Shown one piece after another: positions 23,495-31,137 of a stretch of 40,433 nt of DNA. A program made the position numbers and the translations under genes. The stretch is taken from positions 1 through 40,433 of the forward strand of contig JAAZAT010000070.1 of the NCBI GenBank assembly GCA_012514185.1, read 5' to 3'. Numbering within the stretch: position 1 is the first letter of the stretch; the number at the start of each line of letters is the position of its first letter. Below the pieces are notes generated by a model. It was given only the letters and a program-made list of their open reading frames with translations, ran no database searches and was not told the DNA's origin. Source of the stretch: Spirochaetales bacterium (GTDB taxonomy: Bacteria; Spirochaetota; Spirochaetia; Sphaerochaetales; Sphaerochaetaceae).

Positions 23495-24619
23495 ATGAAG
23501 AGAGTATCCGTATTCATCGCACTGGTTCTTGTCACCGGCTTGCTTTTCGCAGCAGGAGCTGCAGAATCAAAGCCGGCAGCCGCTGCCGGTTTGAACATCG
23601 CCATTATCACCACCCCCTCAGGGGTCGACGACGGCTCGTTCAACCAGGACAACTACAACGGGATTCTTGCATTTGTGAAGAATCATCCCACAGCAAAAGT
23701 AACAGCCATCCGTGAGCCCAGCGGAGACGTTGCAGCCGCCCTGAAAGCAGCGGCCGATGTCGTAGCTGAATATGATGTATTGGTCTGCACCGGGTTCCAG
23801 TTTGCAGGAATCGGCGAGCTTGCCATGGAAAACCCCGAGACCAAGTTCATCCTTGTAGATACCTACCCTACCGATGCAAAGGGCAATACCGTTGAGCTTC
23901 CCAACGTCTATGCCATGACCTTTGCCGAGCAGGAGTCTGGGTTCTTTGCAGGAGTTGCAGCCGCTCTTGAGACCAAGACCAACAAGGTCGCAGTAGTCAA
24001 CGGTGTGGCCTACCCTTCGAACGTCAACTATCAGTACGGCTTTGAGTCCGGCGTCATCTACGCAAACAAGAAACTCGGCACCAAAGCCCAGGTCATAGAG
24101 CTTGCTTCCCGTGCCGGCACTGATGTTACAGGAGCCAATGTAGGTGGAAACTATGCAGGATCGTTCGCCGATGAAGCAACCGGCAAGGTGATCGGCCAGC
24201 AGTTGTTCGCACAGGGCGTCGACATTATTTTCGTTGCAGCAGGAGCTACGGGCAATGGCGTGTTCACTTCTGCAAAGGAGAGCAACGGCAGGCTGAAGGT
24301 CATCGGCTGCGACGTTGACCAGTGGGACGACGGGACGGTGGGAAGCGGCAACATCATCCTGACCAGCGTCCTGAAGGTGATGAGCTTGAACGTCGAGCGT
24401 GTGCTGAACCAGATCCAGGATGGAACCTTCAAGGGAGCAAACATGTTGCTGAAGGCTGACACCGACTCCACCGGATTTGTGAAGAAAGCCGGTCGAAACC
24501 AGCTTTCCCCCGCCACCATCCAGAAGCTCGATGAGGCATATGAGCTCGTACAGAAAGGTGTTCTTGTTCCTGCATCCAACTTCGGCGGTTTCACCCCCGA
24601 GCAGTTCAAGGTAAACTGA
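23495..24619 (+). CDS. Bmp/PnrA-family nucleoside-binding periplasmic protein
   Basis: About 374 residues. A signal peptide (MKRVSVFIALVLVTGLLFAA, then GAAES) is followed by a Bmp/PnrA-type binding protein, with IITTPSGVDDGSFNQDNYNG at the start of the fold, YDVLVCTGFQFAG, AMTFAEQESGFFAGVAAAL, and VAAGATGNGVFTSAKE then VIGCDVDQWDDG. PnrA of Treponema and BmpA-D of Borrelia bind purine nucleosides. Unlike those lipoproteins, no Cys is present at the cleavage site, so this one is probably soluble in the periplasm. AAGGAGAAGG precedes the ATG at 23495. It heads the transporter genes and follows the MTA-salvage enzymes, so its ligand is probably a nucleoside such as methylthioadenosine, deoxyadenosine or an inosine analogue. 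Confidence 0.9.
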   Translation: MKRVSVFIALVLVTGLLFAAGAAESKPAAAAGLNIAIITTPSGVDDGSFNQDNYNGILAFVKNHPTAKVTAIREPSGDVAAALKAAADVVAEYDVLVCTGFQFAGIGELAMENPETKFILVDTYPTDAKGNTVELPNVYAMTFAEQESGFFAGVAAALETKTNKVAVVNGVAYPSNVNYQYGFESGVIYANKKLGTKAQVIELASRAGTDVTGANVGGNYAGSFADEATGKVIGQQLFAQGVDIIFVAAGATGNGVFTSAKESNGRLKVIGCDVDQWDDGTVGSGNIILTSVLKVMSLNVERVLNQIQDGTFKGANMLLKADTDSTGFVKKAGRNQLSPATIQKLDEAYELVQKGVLVPASNFGGFTPEQFKVN

Positions 24620-24634
24620 GAAAACCAGTGATAT

Positions 24635-24658
24635 ACCCGTGCCTGTGAAGGCACGGGT
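24635..24658 (+). terminator. Stem-loop between the binding-protein and ATPase genes
   Basis: ACCCGTGCC and GGCACGGGT form a 9-bp stem with a 6-base loop, 16 bases after the binding-protein stop. There is no T-run. It probably attenuates transcription or protects the upstream mRNA, so that the binding protein is made in excess over the membrane parts. Confidence 0.65.
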
Positions 24659-24683
24659 CCCTGTTGCAGAGAGGCATATCGAC

Positions 24684-26222
24684 GTGGAAAACCTTGTAGA
24701 ATTTCGGCATATCACCAAACGATTTCCCGGCATTGTTGCGAATGATGACATCTCCCTGGCGGTACGCAAGGGTGAGATTCTTGCCATCCTTGGCGAGAAT
24801 GGAGCGGGAAAAAGCACGCTCATGAGCATGCTGTTCGGCATGTATGCCCCCGATGAAGGCGAGTTGTACGTGCGGGGCAGACAAGAGAACATCACCAGCC
24901 CCCTGGTGGCCAACTCGCTGAACATCGGGATGGTCCACCAGCACTTCATGCTTGTGGAAAACCAAACCATTACAGAAAACATCATCATGGGCATCGAGCC
25001 GAAGAGACGTAAGTTCGGCCTGTTTCCCGTGGTGGATCTGGAAGCTTCCCACGAGAAGGTGCATCAGCTCTCCCTCAACTATCAACTTGAGGTGAATCCG
25101 AGGGACAAAATCGAGGATGTGCCGGTCTCAACCCGGCAGAGGGTTGAAATTCTGAAGATGCTCTACCGCAATGCCGAGATTTTGATTTTTGATGAACCAA
25201 CTGCTGTTCTGACTCCACAGGAGATTGAATCGTTGCTTCAAACCATCAAGGCCCTGCGTGACGGCGGAAAGACCATCATCCTCATCACCCACAAGCTCGA
25301 TGAGATCAAGCGAATCGCCGACCGCTGTGCAATTCTCTGCAAAGGAAAGCTCGTCGATGTCTTGGATGTCGCCACCACCTCGATTCAGCACATGTCGGCT
25401 TTGATGGTCGGCCGCGATGTCTCATTCACCTTGGAGAAAGAGGAGCATGAGAGAGGAGCCGAGGTCTTGCGGGTGGAGAATGTAAGCGTACTCTCGCTGG
25501 ACCACATAACGACGGTAGACTCCGTCAGCTTCAGTGTGCATGAAGGGGAAATCTTGGCGATAGCCGGGGTTTCCGGTAACGGCCAGGTGGAAATCGCCGA
25601 TGCAATAGCCGGCCTCATTCCGGTCAAGAGCGGAAACATCATTCTCTCAGGAAATGATATCACCAATGCCTCTGTTCGCAAGCGCATCGAGGCAGGGCTG
25701 AGTTACATCCCCGAGGACCGCCATGCCGTCGGCTTGATCCTCGACTTCCCCCTCAAGGAAAACCTCTGCCTAAAGCAGTATTACCGCCCTCCTTACAGCA
25801 ATGAACGGGGAATATTGCAGCATGAGGCGATGGCCGAGTTGGGCAGGTCCTTGATCGAGGAGTTCGATATCAGGACCAGCAAGGGAAACGACACCCTGGT
25901 ACGGAGCATGAGCGGGGGCAACCAGCAGAAGGCGATCATCGCTCGGGAGATCAATCTTGATTCCAAGCTGATCATATTCGTCCAGCCCACAAGAGGCTTG
26001 GATGTCGGTGCCATAGAGTCAATCCACATGCGCATCAACAAGCTGCGCAGCGAAGGGAAAGCCATCCTGCTGATCTCCTTGGAACTCGATGAGATCATGC
26101 AACTGTCCGATACCATTTTGGTCATGTACAACGGCAAGGTGCAGACCATCAAGCGAGCGAATGAACTGACAAAACTTCAGGTCGGTGAATACATGATGGG
26201 GGTGCATGTTGAAAAGAACTAG
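24684..26222 (+). CDS. Nucleoside ABC transporter, double ATPase subunit
   Basis: About 512 residues with two fused ABC domains, as in RbsA-type sugar/nucleoside importers. The first has Walker A GENGAGKS, a variant signature (VSTRQRVEILKML) and Walker B ILIFDEPTAVL. The second has the degenerate P-loop GVSGNGQVE, the signature SGGNQQKAIIAREI and FVQPTRGLDVGA in place of a normal Walker B, so only one full site probably hydrolyses ATP. GTG 24684 is chosen, with GAGAGG about 9 bases before it; an upstream start at 24639 lies inside the stem-loop. It energises import through the two permeases that follow; its 3' end overlaps the first of them by 17 bases. Confidence 0.92.
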   Translation: MENLVEFRHITKRFPGIVANDDISLAVRKGEILAILGENGAGKSTLMSMLFGMYAPDEGELYVRGRQENITSPLVANSLNIGMVHQHFMLVENQTITENIIMGIEPKRRKFGLFPVVDLEASHEKVHQLSLNYQLEVNPRDKIEDVPVSTRQRVEILKMLYRNAEILIFDEPTAVLTPQEIESLLQTIKALRDGGKTIILITHKLDEIKRIADRCAILCKGKLVDVLDVATTSIQHMSALMVGRDVSFTLEKEEHERGAEVLRVENVSVLSLDHITTVDSVSFSVHEGEILAIAGVSGNGQVEIADAIAGLIPVKSGNIILSGNDITNASVRKRIEAGLSYIPEDRHAVGLILDFPLKENLCLKQYYRPPYSNERGILQHEAMAELGRSLIEEFDIRTSKGNDTLVRSMSGGNQQKAIIAREINLDSKLIIFVQPTRGLDVGAIESIHMRINKLRSEGKAILLISLELDEIMQLSDTILVMYNGKVQTIKRANELTKLQVGEYMMGVHVEKN

Positions 26223-27336
26223 CCTTCTTAAGCGATTGTTCATCCTTTGCTGCGGCAAGGGCAGGCACCAGCTGCTGCGCACATCGCTGTTTTGCATTTT
26301 CCTCAGCCTGCTTGCAGGGACCATCCTGCTGCTGTTGTTGGACAAGAACCCCCTTGAAGCGTATACGAGCATTCTTCAGGGAGCCGGCATACTTCCCAAA
26401 GGCCGCTATGCAGGCAGGAAGAGCCAGCTGACAGACTTCATGAGCCTGCTCAACTACACCACCCCCATGGTGTTTGCAGCCCTTTCTGTCGCCGTTGCAC
26501 TGAAGTGCGGAATTTTCAATATTTGTGTCTCGGGCATCATGGTCTTTTCCGGTTTCATGGCCACGGTGTTTGTCGGGTATTCCAACCTCGACCCCATTCT
26601 TGCAAAAGTTCTGGTTGTCCTCATCGGTGCCTTGTCAGGTGCGCTGGTCGGCATCCTGATCGGCTATCTCAAGCATCGCTTCAATATGAACGAAGTGGTT
26701 GTAGCCATCATGCTCAATTACATCATCAGCTATGTGGTGAGTTTCTTCATCCAGACCCGGTTCATCGACCCGATCACCCGCCAATCGGTTGCAGTCGGGC
26801 AGAATGCCCGTCTGACGCTCTTCGACCATCCGGTGGGCAATCTCAAGATGGAGATAGCCTTGGTATTTCCGCTTGCCCTGCTCGCGGTCTTTGCCATCAA
26901 GTTCATGCTCGACCGAACCCGGTTCGGTTTCGAGTTGAAGGCTGTAGGAAGCAACAGCAAGGCCAGCAAATATGCCGGAATCCATGTGGGAAAAGCAGTA
27001 GTGTTCACCATGCTCATCAGCGGCTCATTGGCGGGTCTTGCCGGGGTTTCCTACTACCTGGGAAGCAACGCCTCCATACAGCCCAGGGTGCTCCCCTCCC
27101 TGGGATTCGATGCAATCGCAGTGGCCCTATTGGGAAACACCACCACCATAGGCAGTTTTTTTGCCTCGTTGTTGGTCATGGTTTTCGATTGCGGCACCAC
27201 CTACATGTCATCGCGCATGCAGGTGCTTCGTGAAATTGCTGCCCTGATCATCAGCATCCTGCTGCTCTTCAGTGCCATCGGCATCTTCTTTCGGAACCTT
27301 GCCGATCGATACCAACAGGAAGCAGAGGCGGTTTGA
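26206..27336 (+). CDS. Nucleoside ABC transporter permease (BPD_transp_2), first subunit
   Basis: 376 residues, with an N-terminal helix (LLRTSLFCIFLSLLAGTILLLLL) and about eight more membrane segments. The family pattern is visible in LLNYTTPMVFAALSVAVALKCGIFN, MNEVVVAIMLNYIISYVVSF, and FELKAVGSNSKASKYAG then LAGLAGVSYYLG. It resembles YufP-type permeases of nucleoside importers. The ATG lies within the end of the ATPase gene, with a G-rich ribosome site, so the two are translationally coupled. It pairs with the next permease, 4 bases away, to form the membrane channel. Confidence 0.9.
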   Translation: MLKRTSLLKRLFILCCGKGRHQLLRTSLFCIFLSLLAGTILLLLLDKNPLEAYTSILQGAGILPKGRYAGRKSQLTDFMSLLNYTTPMVFAALSVAVALKCGIFNICVSGIMVFSGFMATVFVGYSNLDPILAKVLVVLIGALSGALVGILIGYLKHRFNMNEVVVAIMLNYIISYVVSFFIQTRFIDPITRQSVAVGQNARLTLFDHPVGNLKMEIALVFPLALLAVFAIKFMLDRTRFGFELKAVGSNSKASKYAGIHVGKAVVFTMLISGSLAGLAGVSYYLGSNASIQPRVLPSLGFDAIAVALLGNTTTIGSFFASLLVMVFDCGTTYMSSRMQVLREIAALIISILLLFSAIGIFFRNLADRYQQEAEAV

Positions 27337-27340
27337 ACGT

Positions 27341-28300
27341 ATGAATACTATCATCATTGAAGGACTTTCTTTCTCGCTCCCCCTCTTCATCATCGCCATC
27401 GGCGGCATCTACAGTGAAGGAAGCGGTATCACCAATCTGGCTTTGGAAGGCTTGCTGGGCTTTGGGGCTTTCTTCGGGGGTCTCAGCTATGCAGTGCTCA
27501 GCAGGAGTTTCACAGGCGATCCTACCACACTGATCTACGCCTCGCTGGGCTTTGCCATGATCGGCGGAGCCTTGCTCGCCCTCTTGCACGCCCTGATGTG
27601 CATCAAGTTCAAGGCAAACCAGGTCATCAGCGGGGTGGTCATCAACATGCTCAGCGTCGCGCTTACCGCTTTTTTGGCCAATCAAATCAATGCATCATTT
27701 TTCGGACAACCTTCGAACAAGTTCTTGTTGGAAGTCTTCCCCAAAACTACCATCCCCCTGCTCTCCAACATTCCGATTCTGGGCGCAGTGTTCACCGATT
27801 TCTATACCTTTGAATTGATTATCGTCATAGTCGCCCTTTTCATGGCCTACCTACTCTACAAAACGCCGACCGGTATGCATATCCGCGCATGCGGGGACAA
27901 TCCTCATGCCCTGGCGGCAGCCGGAGGAAACGTCCAGAAGGTTCGTTTCTGGTCGGTCATCGCCAGCGGCGCACTCTCGGGGCTTGGCGGCATGTGCTTT
28001 GCCTACTCGATTTCAACCACCTTCTCTCCCAACATCTACATGGGCTTCGGCTACTTGGCCATTGCCGCCTATATATTCGGCTCTTGGAAAATCGGGCCCA
28101 CCTTCCTTGCCTGCATCCTGTTCGGCTTCGCCCGCAGCGGCGGCTACGTCTTGGTGCAAAAGCTCAAACTGCCTTCGTCGTATGGTGATCTGGTACTCAC
28201 CCTGCCCTACATCGTTACCTTGGTGTTGCTGCTCTTCTTCTCATCGGCCAACAAGCCGCCTCGAGCACTCGGCGAGGTATACGACCAAGCAAAGCGGTAA
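27341..28300 (+). CDS. Nucleoside ABC transporter permease (BPD_transp_2), second subunit
   Basis: About 319 residues, shorter than its partner, as is usual for YufQ-type subunits. Conserved features include ATGs followed by a hydrophobic start (IIIEGLSFSLPLFIIAIGGI), YSEGSGITNLALEGLLGFGA, KANQVISGVVINMLSVALTAF, GMHIRACGDNPHALAAAGGN and ASGALSGLGGMCFAYS. The ATG at 27341 follows the stop of the first permease by 4 bases; a longer in-frame start at 27272 lies inside that gene. It completes the importer with the Bmp protein and the ATPase. Confidence 0.9.
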   Translation: MNTIIIEGLSFSLPLFIIAIGGIYSEGSGITNLALEGLLGFGAFFGGLSYAVLSRSFTGDPTTLIYASLGFAMIGGALLALLHALMCIKFKANQVISGVVINMLSVALTAFLANQINASFFGQPSNKFLLEVFPKTTIPLLSNIPILGAVFTDFYTFELIIVIVALFMAYLLYKTPTGMHIRACGDNPHALAAAGGNVQKVRFWSVIASGALSGLGGMCFAYSISTTFSPNIYMGFGYLAIAAYIFGSWKIGPTFLACILFGFARSGGYVLVQKLKLPSSYGDLVLTLPYIVTLVLLLFFSSANKPPRALGEVYDQAKR

Positions 28301-28358
28301 GAGATCCCTCTTGCAAGAATCGATAAGGCAGAGCATGCTGATATAAGGAGGGATGCGT

Positions 28359-28841
28359 ATGAACAATGAGATTCGCCTGGATGCCATCAACGAAGCAATC
28401 GGGGAAGTTGCTACCGATATCGCCCAAGCCTATGCGGAGTTCGGGGATCTGATCAGCATATACTTGGGGCAAACCTCCTCGACGTTGCAGTTGCGCCTGT
28501 TCAGGCCGCTTGCCTTGGAGACCTCGCTGTATTTGTGTTTTCTTCTGTCCAAGGTGGATAGCCAGTTGGCAGCCTTGGTGAGCGATGATGCAAAGGCTTA
28601 TGCAACCGAGCTTGGCAGACAAGCAGAGACATTCGTCAAGGAGAGCCTGCTCGCATATGAGCATAGTCAGGACGCGCTTGCTCTCTTCATCCAGCGTTGT
28701 CAGGATGTAGTCGGAGGGGATGCATTGTGGTTGAGCACCCAGAGACAGGATGCCCAACCCCGCTTTTCCATCAATGATAAAGGTTATGTAGCAATCCATA
28801 AAGGGGCACAACGATTGGAAAGCCTGATGAATATTCTCTAG
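28359..28841 (+). CDS. Unknown helical protein at the end of the nucleoside operon
   Basis: About 160 residues, predicted mostly helical (LDAINEAIGEVATDIAQAYA, then FETSLYLCFLLSK-like segments and a KAYATELGRQAETFVKESLL stretch). No signal peptide and no recognised family. AAGGAGG lies 7 bases before ATG 28359; another ATG at 28353 is too close to that site. It follows the second permease after a 58-base gap with no clear terminator, so it is probably the last gene of the operon. A small palindrome, TCTTGCAAGA, lies at 28309-28318. Its 3' end overlaps the end of the S41-like gene by 4 bases. Function unknown; a role in nucleoside salvage is only suggested by position. Confidence 0.7.
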   Translation: MNNEIRLDAINEAIGEVATDIAQAYAEFGDLISIYLGQTSSTLQLRLFRPLALETSLYLCFLLSKVDSQLAALVSDDAKAYATELGRQAETFVKESLLAYEHSQDALALFIQRCQDVVGGDALWLSTQRQDAQPRFSINDKGYVAIHKGAQRLESLMNIL

Positions 28842-30088
28842 TACGACATCAAGAGTGCCTCTACCACGGTGTCTCTTCCTGCAAGGATGTCATCCACTGT
28901 CCTCTCTATGACCAAGTCGGGCATCAAAGGACCCGATGGGTGGTTTTCATCCAACACAAATTGCTTGGTTGAGTAGGATACAGGAATCTTGCTGTTCGGC
29001 AGAAAGAAATTGTCGGTCTCCCCATAGTGGTTCACACTGCCTCCGCTCGGACCGCCGACCAGTCGTGCATTCGTCCGTTTCTTGAAATGCATCGCATTCA
29101 TCAGAGCCGAGGAGAACGTCCCTTCGCCAATCAATACATCAATGGAGAATCCTTTTTCAGCCTGACGGGAGCCAAGGCCGTCCACCAACGGCTCCAGCAG
29201 TTGGGAGTCGCCTCCGCTGTTGTACCTTAAGTCGATCATGATATGGGTGATCGGAGCCGAATCTACAACATCGAGAATCTCCTGGATGAAGGCTTGGAGA
29301 GGATAGTCCTCATAGGACATGCACACATTGTATTGGATGAAGAGCGTATTGCTCTCTTCAAGCAGAAGAGCCCGGTACGGAGCATTGTTCGGCCCTGTTT
29401 CAGGATGCTTCTGATACCAAGTTGCAAAGCTCAACATCCCATACTCCTTGGCAGGAACAGGGGTCAAGGAGATGGTATGCTCCTCACCGGTGGAACGCTC
29501 TCTGACAGTGAGAGTCACCGGCTGCAGTGGGGATTCTGCGATACCTGCAGAGGTGTACAGGTTGGTCAGGTTGAGCTGTTGGGAGAGGTAATAGCGAAGC
29601 CATACCTCATTGTCGTGACTGAAAAACGGGGCAACGAGCGCTTCCATTTCCTGCATGGGAAAGCCGTTGATGGCGATGACTTGGCCGCCAACCAAAGCAG
29701 CATGCGTTCGTTCTACAACACTGAGTCTCCACTCCCCTTCAACATAGGAGAACTGGGCGGGTATTGCCGAAAGCCCATCGATGATCTCTTGGGTGAAGCC
29801 GACTGCGGTATGGGAATCCTTGGCCATGGCTGCCAATCGCCTGAGGGTGAAATAGAAGTCCGAATCCCCCAACTTCCCTGCTTCTTCCATCGCTGCCCGA
29901 TAGGCTTTGCCCAGCTCAGCTTTCGAAGTCTCATGGTAGAAATCTACATGGAGCTTGGGAAGCTGTTCATAAATATAAGCAATGTCTGCTTGCTTGGGAT
30001 TGCTGTCTTTTAGGCCGGTGGTGCAGCCACCAAGGAAGACCAGGGCGGCGGCAACCAACAGGAGTATGCCAAAACGGGTATGTTTCAT
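28838..30088 (-). CDS. S41-type (tail-specific protease-like) lipoprotein
   Basis: 416 residues. The lipoprotein signal MKHTRFGILLLVAAALVFLGGC has its lipid Cys at 22. After a helical N-terminal part, the S41 core is visible: IMIDLRYNSGGDSQLLEPL, a catalytic-Ser region GEGTFSSALMNAM (Ser326/327) and GGPSGGSVNHYGE. No classic PDZ was seen, although GGQVIAINGFPMQEMEALV around 140-160 resembles part of one. It may trim envelope proteins or have become a non-peptidase binding protein. The ATG lies 8 bases after an extended -10 box (TGCTATACT) and has no ribosome site, so the mRNA may be leaderless. It is tail to tail with the unknown operon gene. Confidence 0.8.
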   Translation of the reverse strand: MKHTRFGILLLVAAALVFLGGCTTGLKDSNPKQADIAYIYEQLPKLHVDFYHETSKAELGKAYRAAMEEAGKLGDSDFYFTLRRLAAMAKDSHTAVGFTQEIIDGLSAIPAQFSYVEGEWRLSVVERTHAALVGGQVIAINGFPMQEMEALVAPFFSHDNEVWLRYYLSQQLNLTNLYTSAGIAESPLQPVTLTVRERSTGEEHTISLTPVPAKEYGMLSFATWYQKHPETGPNNAPYRALLLEESNTLFIQYNVCMSYEDYPLQAFIQEILDVVDSAPITHIMIDLRYNSGGDSQLLEPLVDGLGSRQAEKGFSIDVLIGEGTFSSALMNAMHFKKRTNARLVGGPSGGSVNHYGETDNFFLPNSKIPVSYSTKQFVLDENHPSGPLMPDLVIERTVDDILAGRDTVVEALLMSY

Positions 30089-30095
30089 AGACAGG

Positions 30096-30104
30096 AGTAT
30101 AGCA
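30096..30104 (-). promoter_or_regulatory. Extended -10 promoter of the S41-like gene
   Basis: On the minus strand, TGC-TATACT ends 8 bases before the ATG. The -35 region (TATGAC at a 17-base spacing) is poor, as expected for an extended -10 promoter. Confidence 0.45.
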
Positions 30105-30168
30105 CATGAGGAGCTTCTGTCATAGGAAACAAGACGATTTGATACTGCACATCAGTCTCACCAAACCA

Positions 30169-30864
30169 TTACAGGGTAATGGTAGTGGATACCCTTATGC
30201 CTACATCAGTTACCTGAAGGATAGGAGAAACCGCCAAGCTCATCTGCAGAGCATCGTTTCCATCCTTGGTAACTTTCAGTCCGTTGCGGAGAGTCTTGTT
30301 GTACCTCGCTCCATAGGGAATCGGCAGTATTGCTTGGATGAGTCGCTCAGCAGCTAAAAAGATTGCCCCAACAGCCATGGTTTGCACGGCAAAATCCTGC
30401 AAGGGGTCTTCAAAGGAGGAAGAGCTTCCACCAAAGACCTGAACGAAAAATAGGTCGATCAAAAAGGTCCCTAAGCCTATACCGATGGTGGTTGCTGCAG
30501 TCCAGTCGGCAATTTGCCCGAAGAGCTGGCCGCCGAGGTCGCCTTGCAGCTTCGATCCTTTGCCGAATCCGGCCAACAAGTTCTTGAAAGCCGGCCAGGC
30601 TATCGAAACTTGGGCTTGTTCATAGAGAGCCGACCGTTGTTCAAACGTCAATTGAGAAAAATCATGGTCCTTGAATGTTCTCTTCAAGGCTCCCAAGGTC
30701 GAGCCGCCAAGATACACACGCTCTCCATCGATTTCAACGGGTATGCCATCTTCAGTATTCAATGCATCCAATCCTGTTCCCACCAACGATATCAAGAGAT
30801 TTTGGGCAGAGAGCGGCACAACCAGCACAAGCAAAACCACGAGACAGATGAGAAAGCGCTTCAT
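30169..30864 (-). CDS. P13-like exported membrane protein
   Basis: About 231 residues. MKRFLICLVVLLVLVVPLSA is a signal peptide cut before QN. The C-terminal half carries hydrophobic, Gly-rich segments (ATTIGIGLGTFLIDLFFVQV and MAVGAIFLAAERLIQAILPI, then PYGARYNKTLRNGLKV) like those of spirochaetal P13 porins. It is longer than Borrelia P13, with an extra N-terminal region (DALNTEDGIPVEIDGERVYL) and a helical part. AAGGAG lies 7 bases before ATG 30864. The family call rests on pattern memory and is moderate. It would be an outer- or inner-membrane protein; a channel role is inferred from the family. It lies upstream of the S41-like gene, with about 80 bases between. Confidence 0.6.
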   Translation of the reverse strand: MKRFLICLVVLLVLVVPLSAQNLLISLVGTGLDALNTEDGIPVEIDGERVYLGGSTLGALKRTFKDHDFSQLTFEQRSALYEQAQVSIAWPAFKNLLAGFGKGSKLQGDLGGQLFGQIADWTAATTIGIGLGTFLIDLFFVQVFGGSSSSFEDPLQDFAVQTMAVGAIFLAAERLIQAILPIPYGARYNKTLRNGLKVTKDGNDALQMSLAVSPILQVTDVGIRVSTTITL

Positions 30865-31137
30865 TTCGAGACTCCTTGTTACATTTTTAGCAGTATAGCA
30901 CAGTTTTTCCAATATCAAGGCGAATGGAGTGTATGCATTGCTTGGTGAATTCACAGGTGTTCAGTCTCCTTTTCAAATCTGAAAATGCAGGGATTTTGTC
31001 CTTCTTTATCAGGAACACTATACTTAATCCCTATGCTTCACCTTGGTTTTTCAAGCCTGTAGTTCTCGGTTTTTGTAGTGCTAACTACTTGACTATAGGA
31101 TAGTTATACCTAATAAATGAAGAATAAGGAGTCAACT
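30865..31137. other. Intergenic region with promoters for the P13-like and large lipoprotein genes
   Basis: A 273-base gap between divergent genes, AT-rich in its centre. TTGACT (31089-31094) with TAATAA 16 bases further on is a weak promoter candidate for the plus-strand lipoprotein. Near it, GTAGT-gcta-ACTAC forms a small inverted repeat. No further gene was recognised. Confidence 0.35.

Noticed and set aside
23618-24994. A 458-codon minus-strand frame opposite the Bmp and ATPase genes
   Set aside because: It spans two real genes and their gap, including the stem-loop, and has no plausible product.
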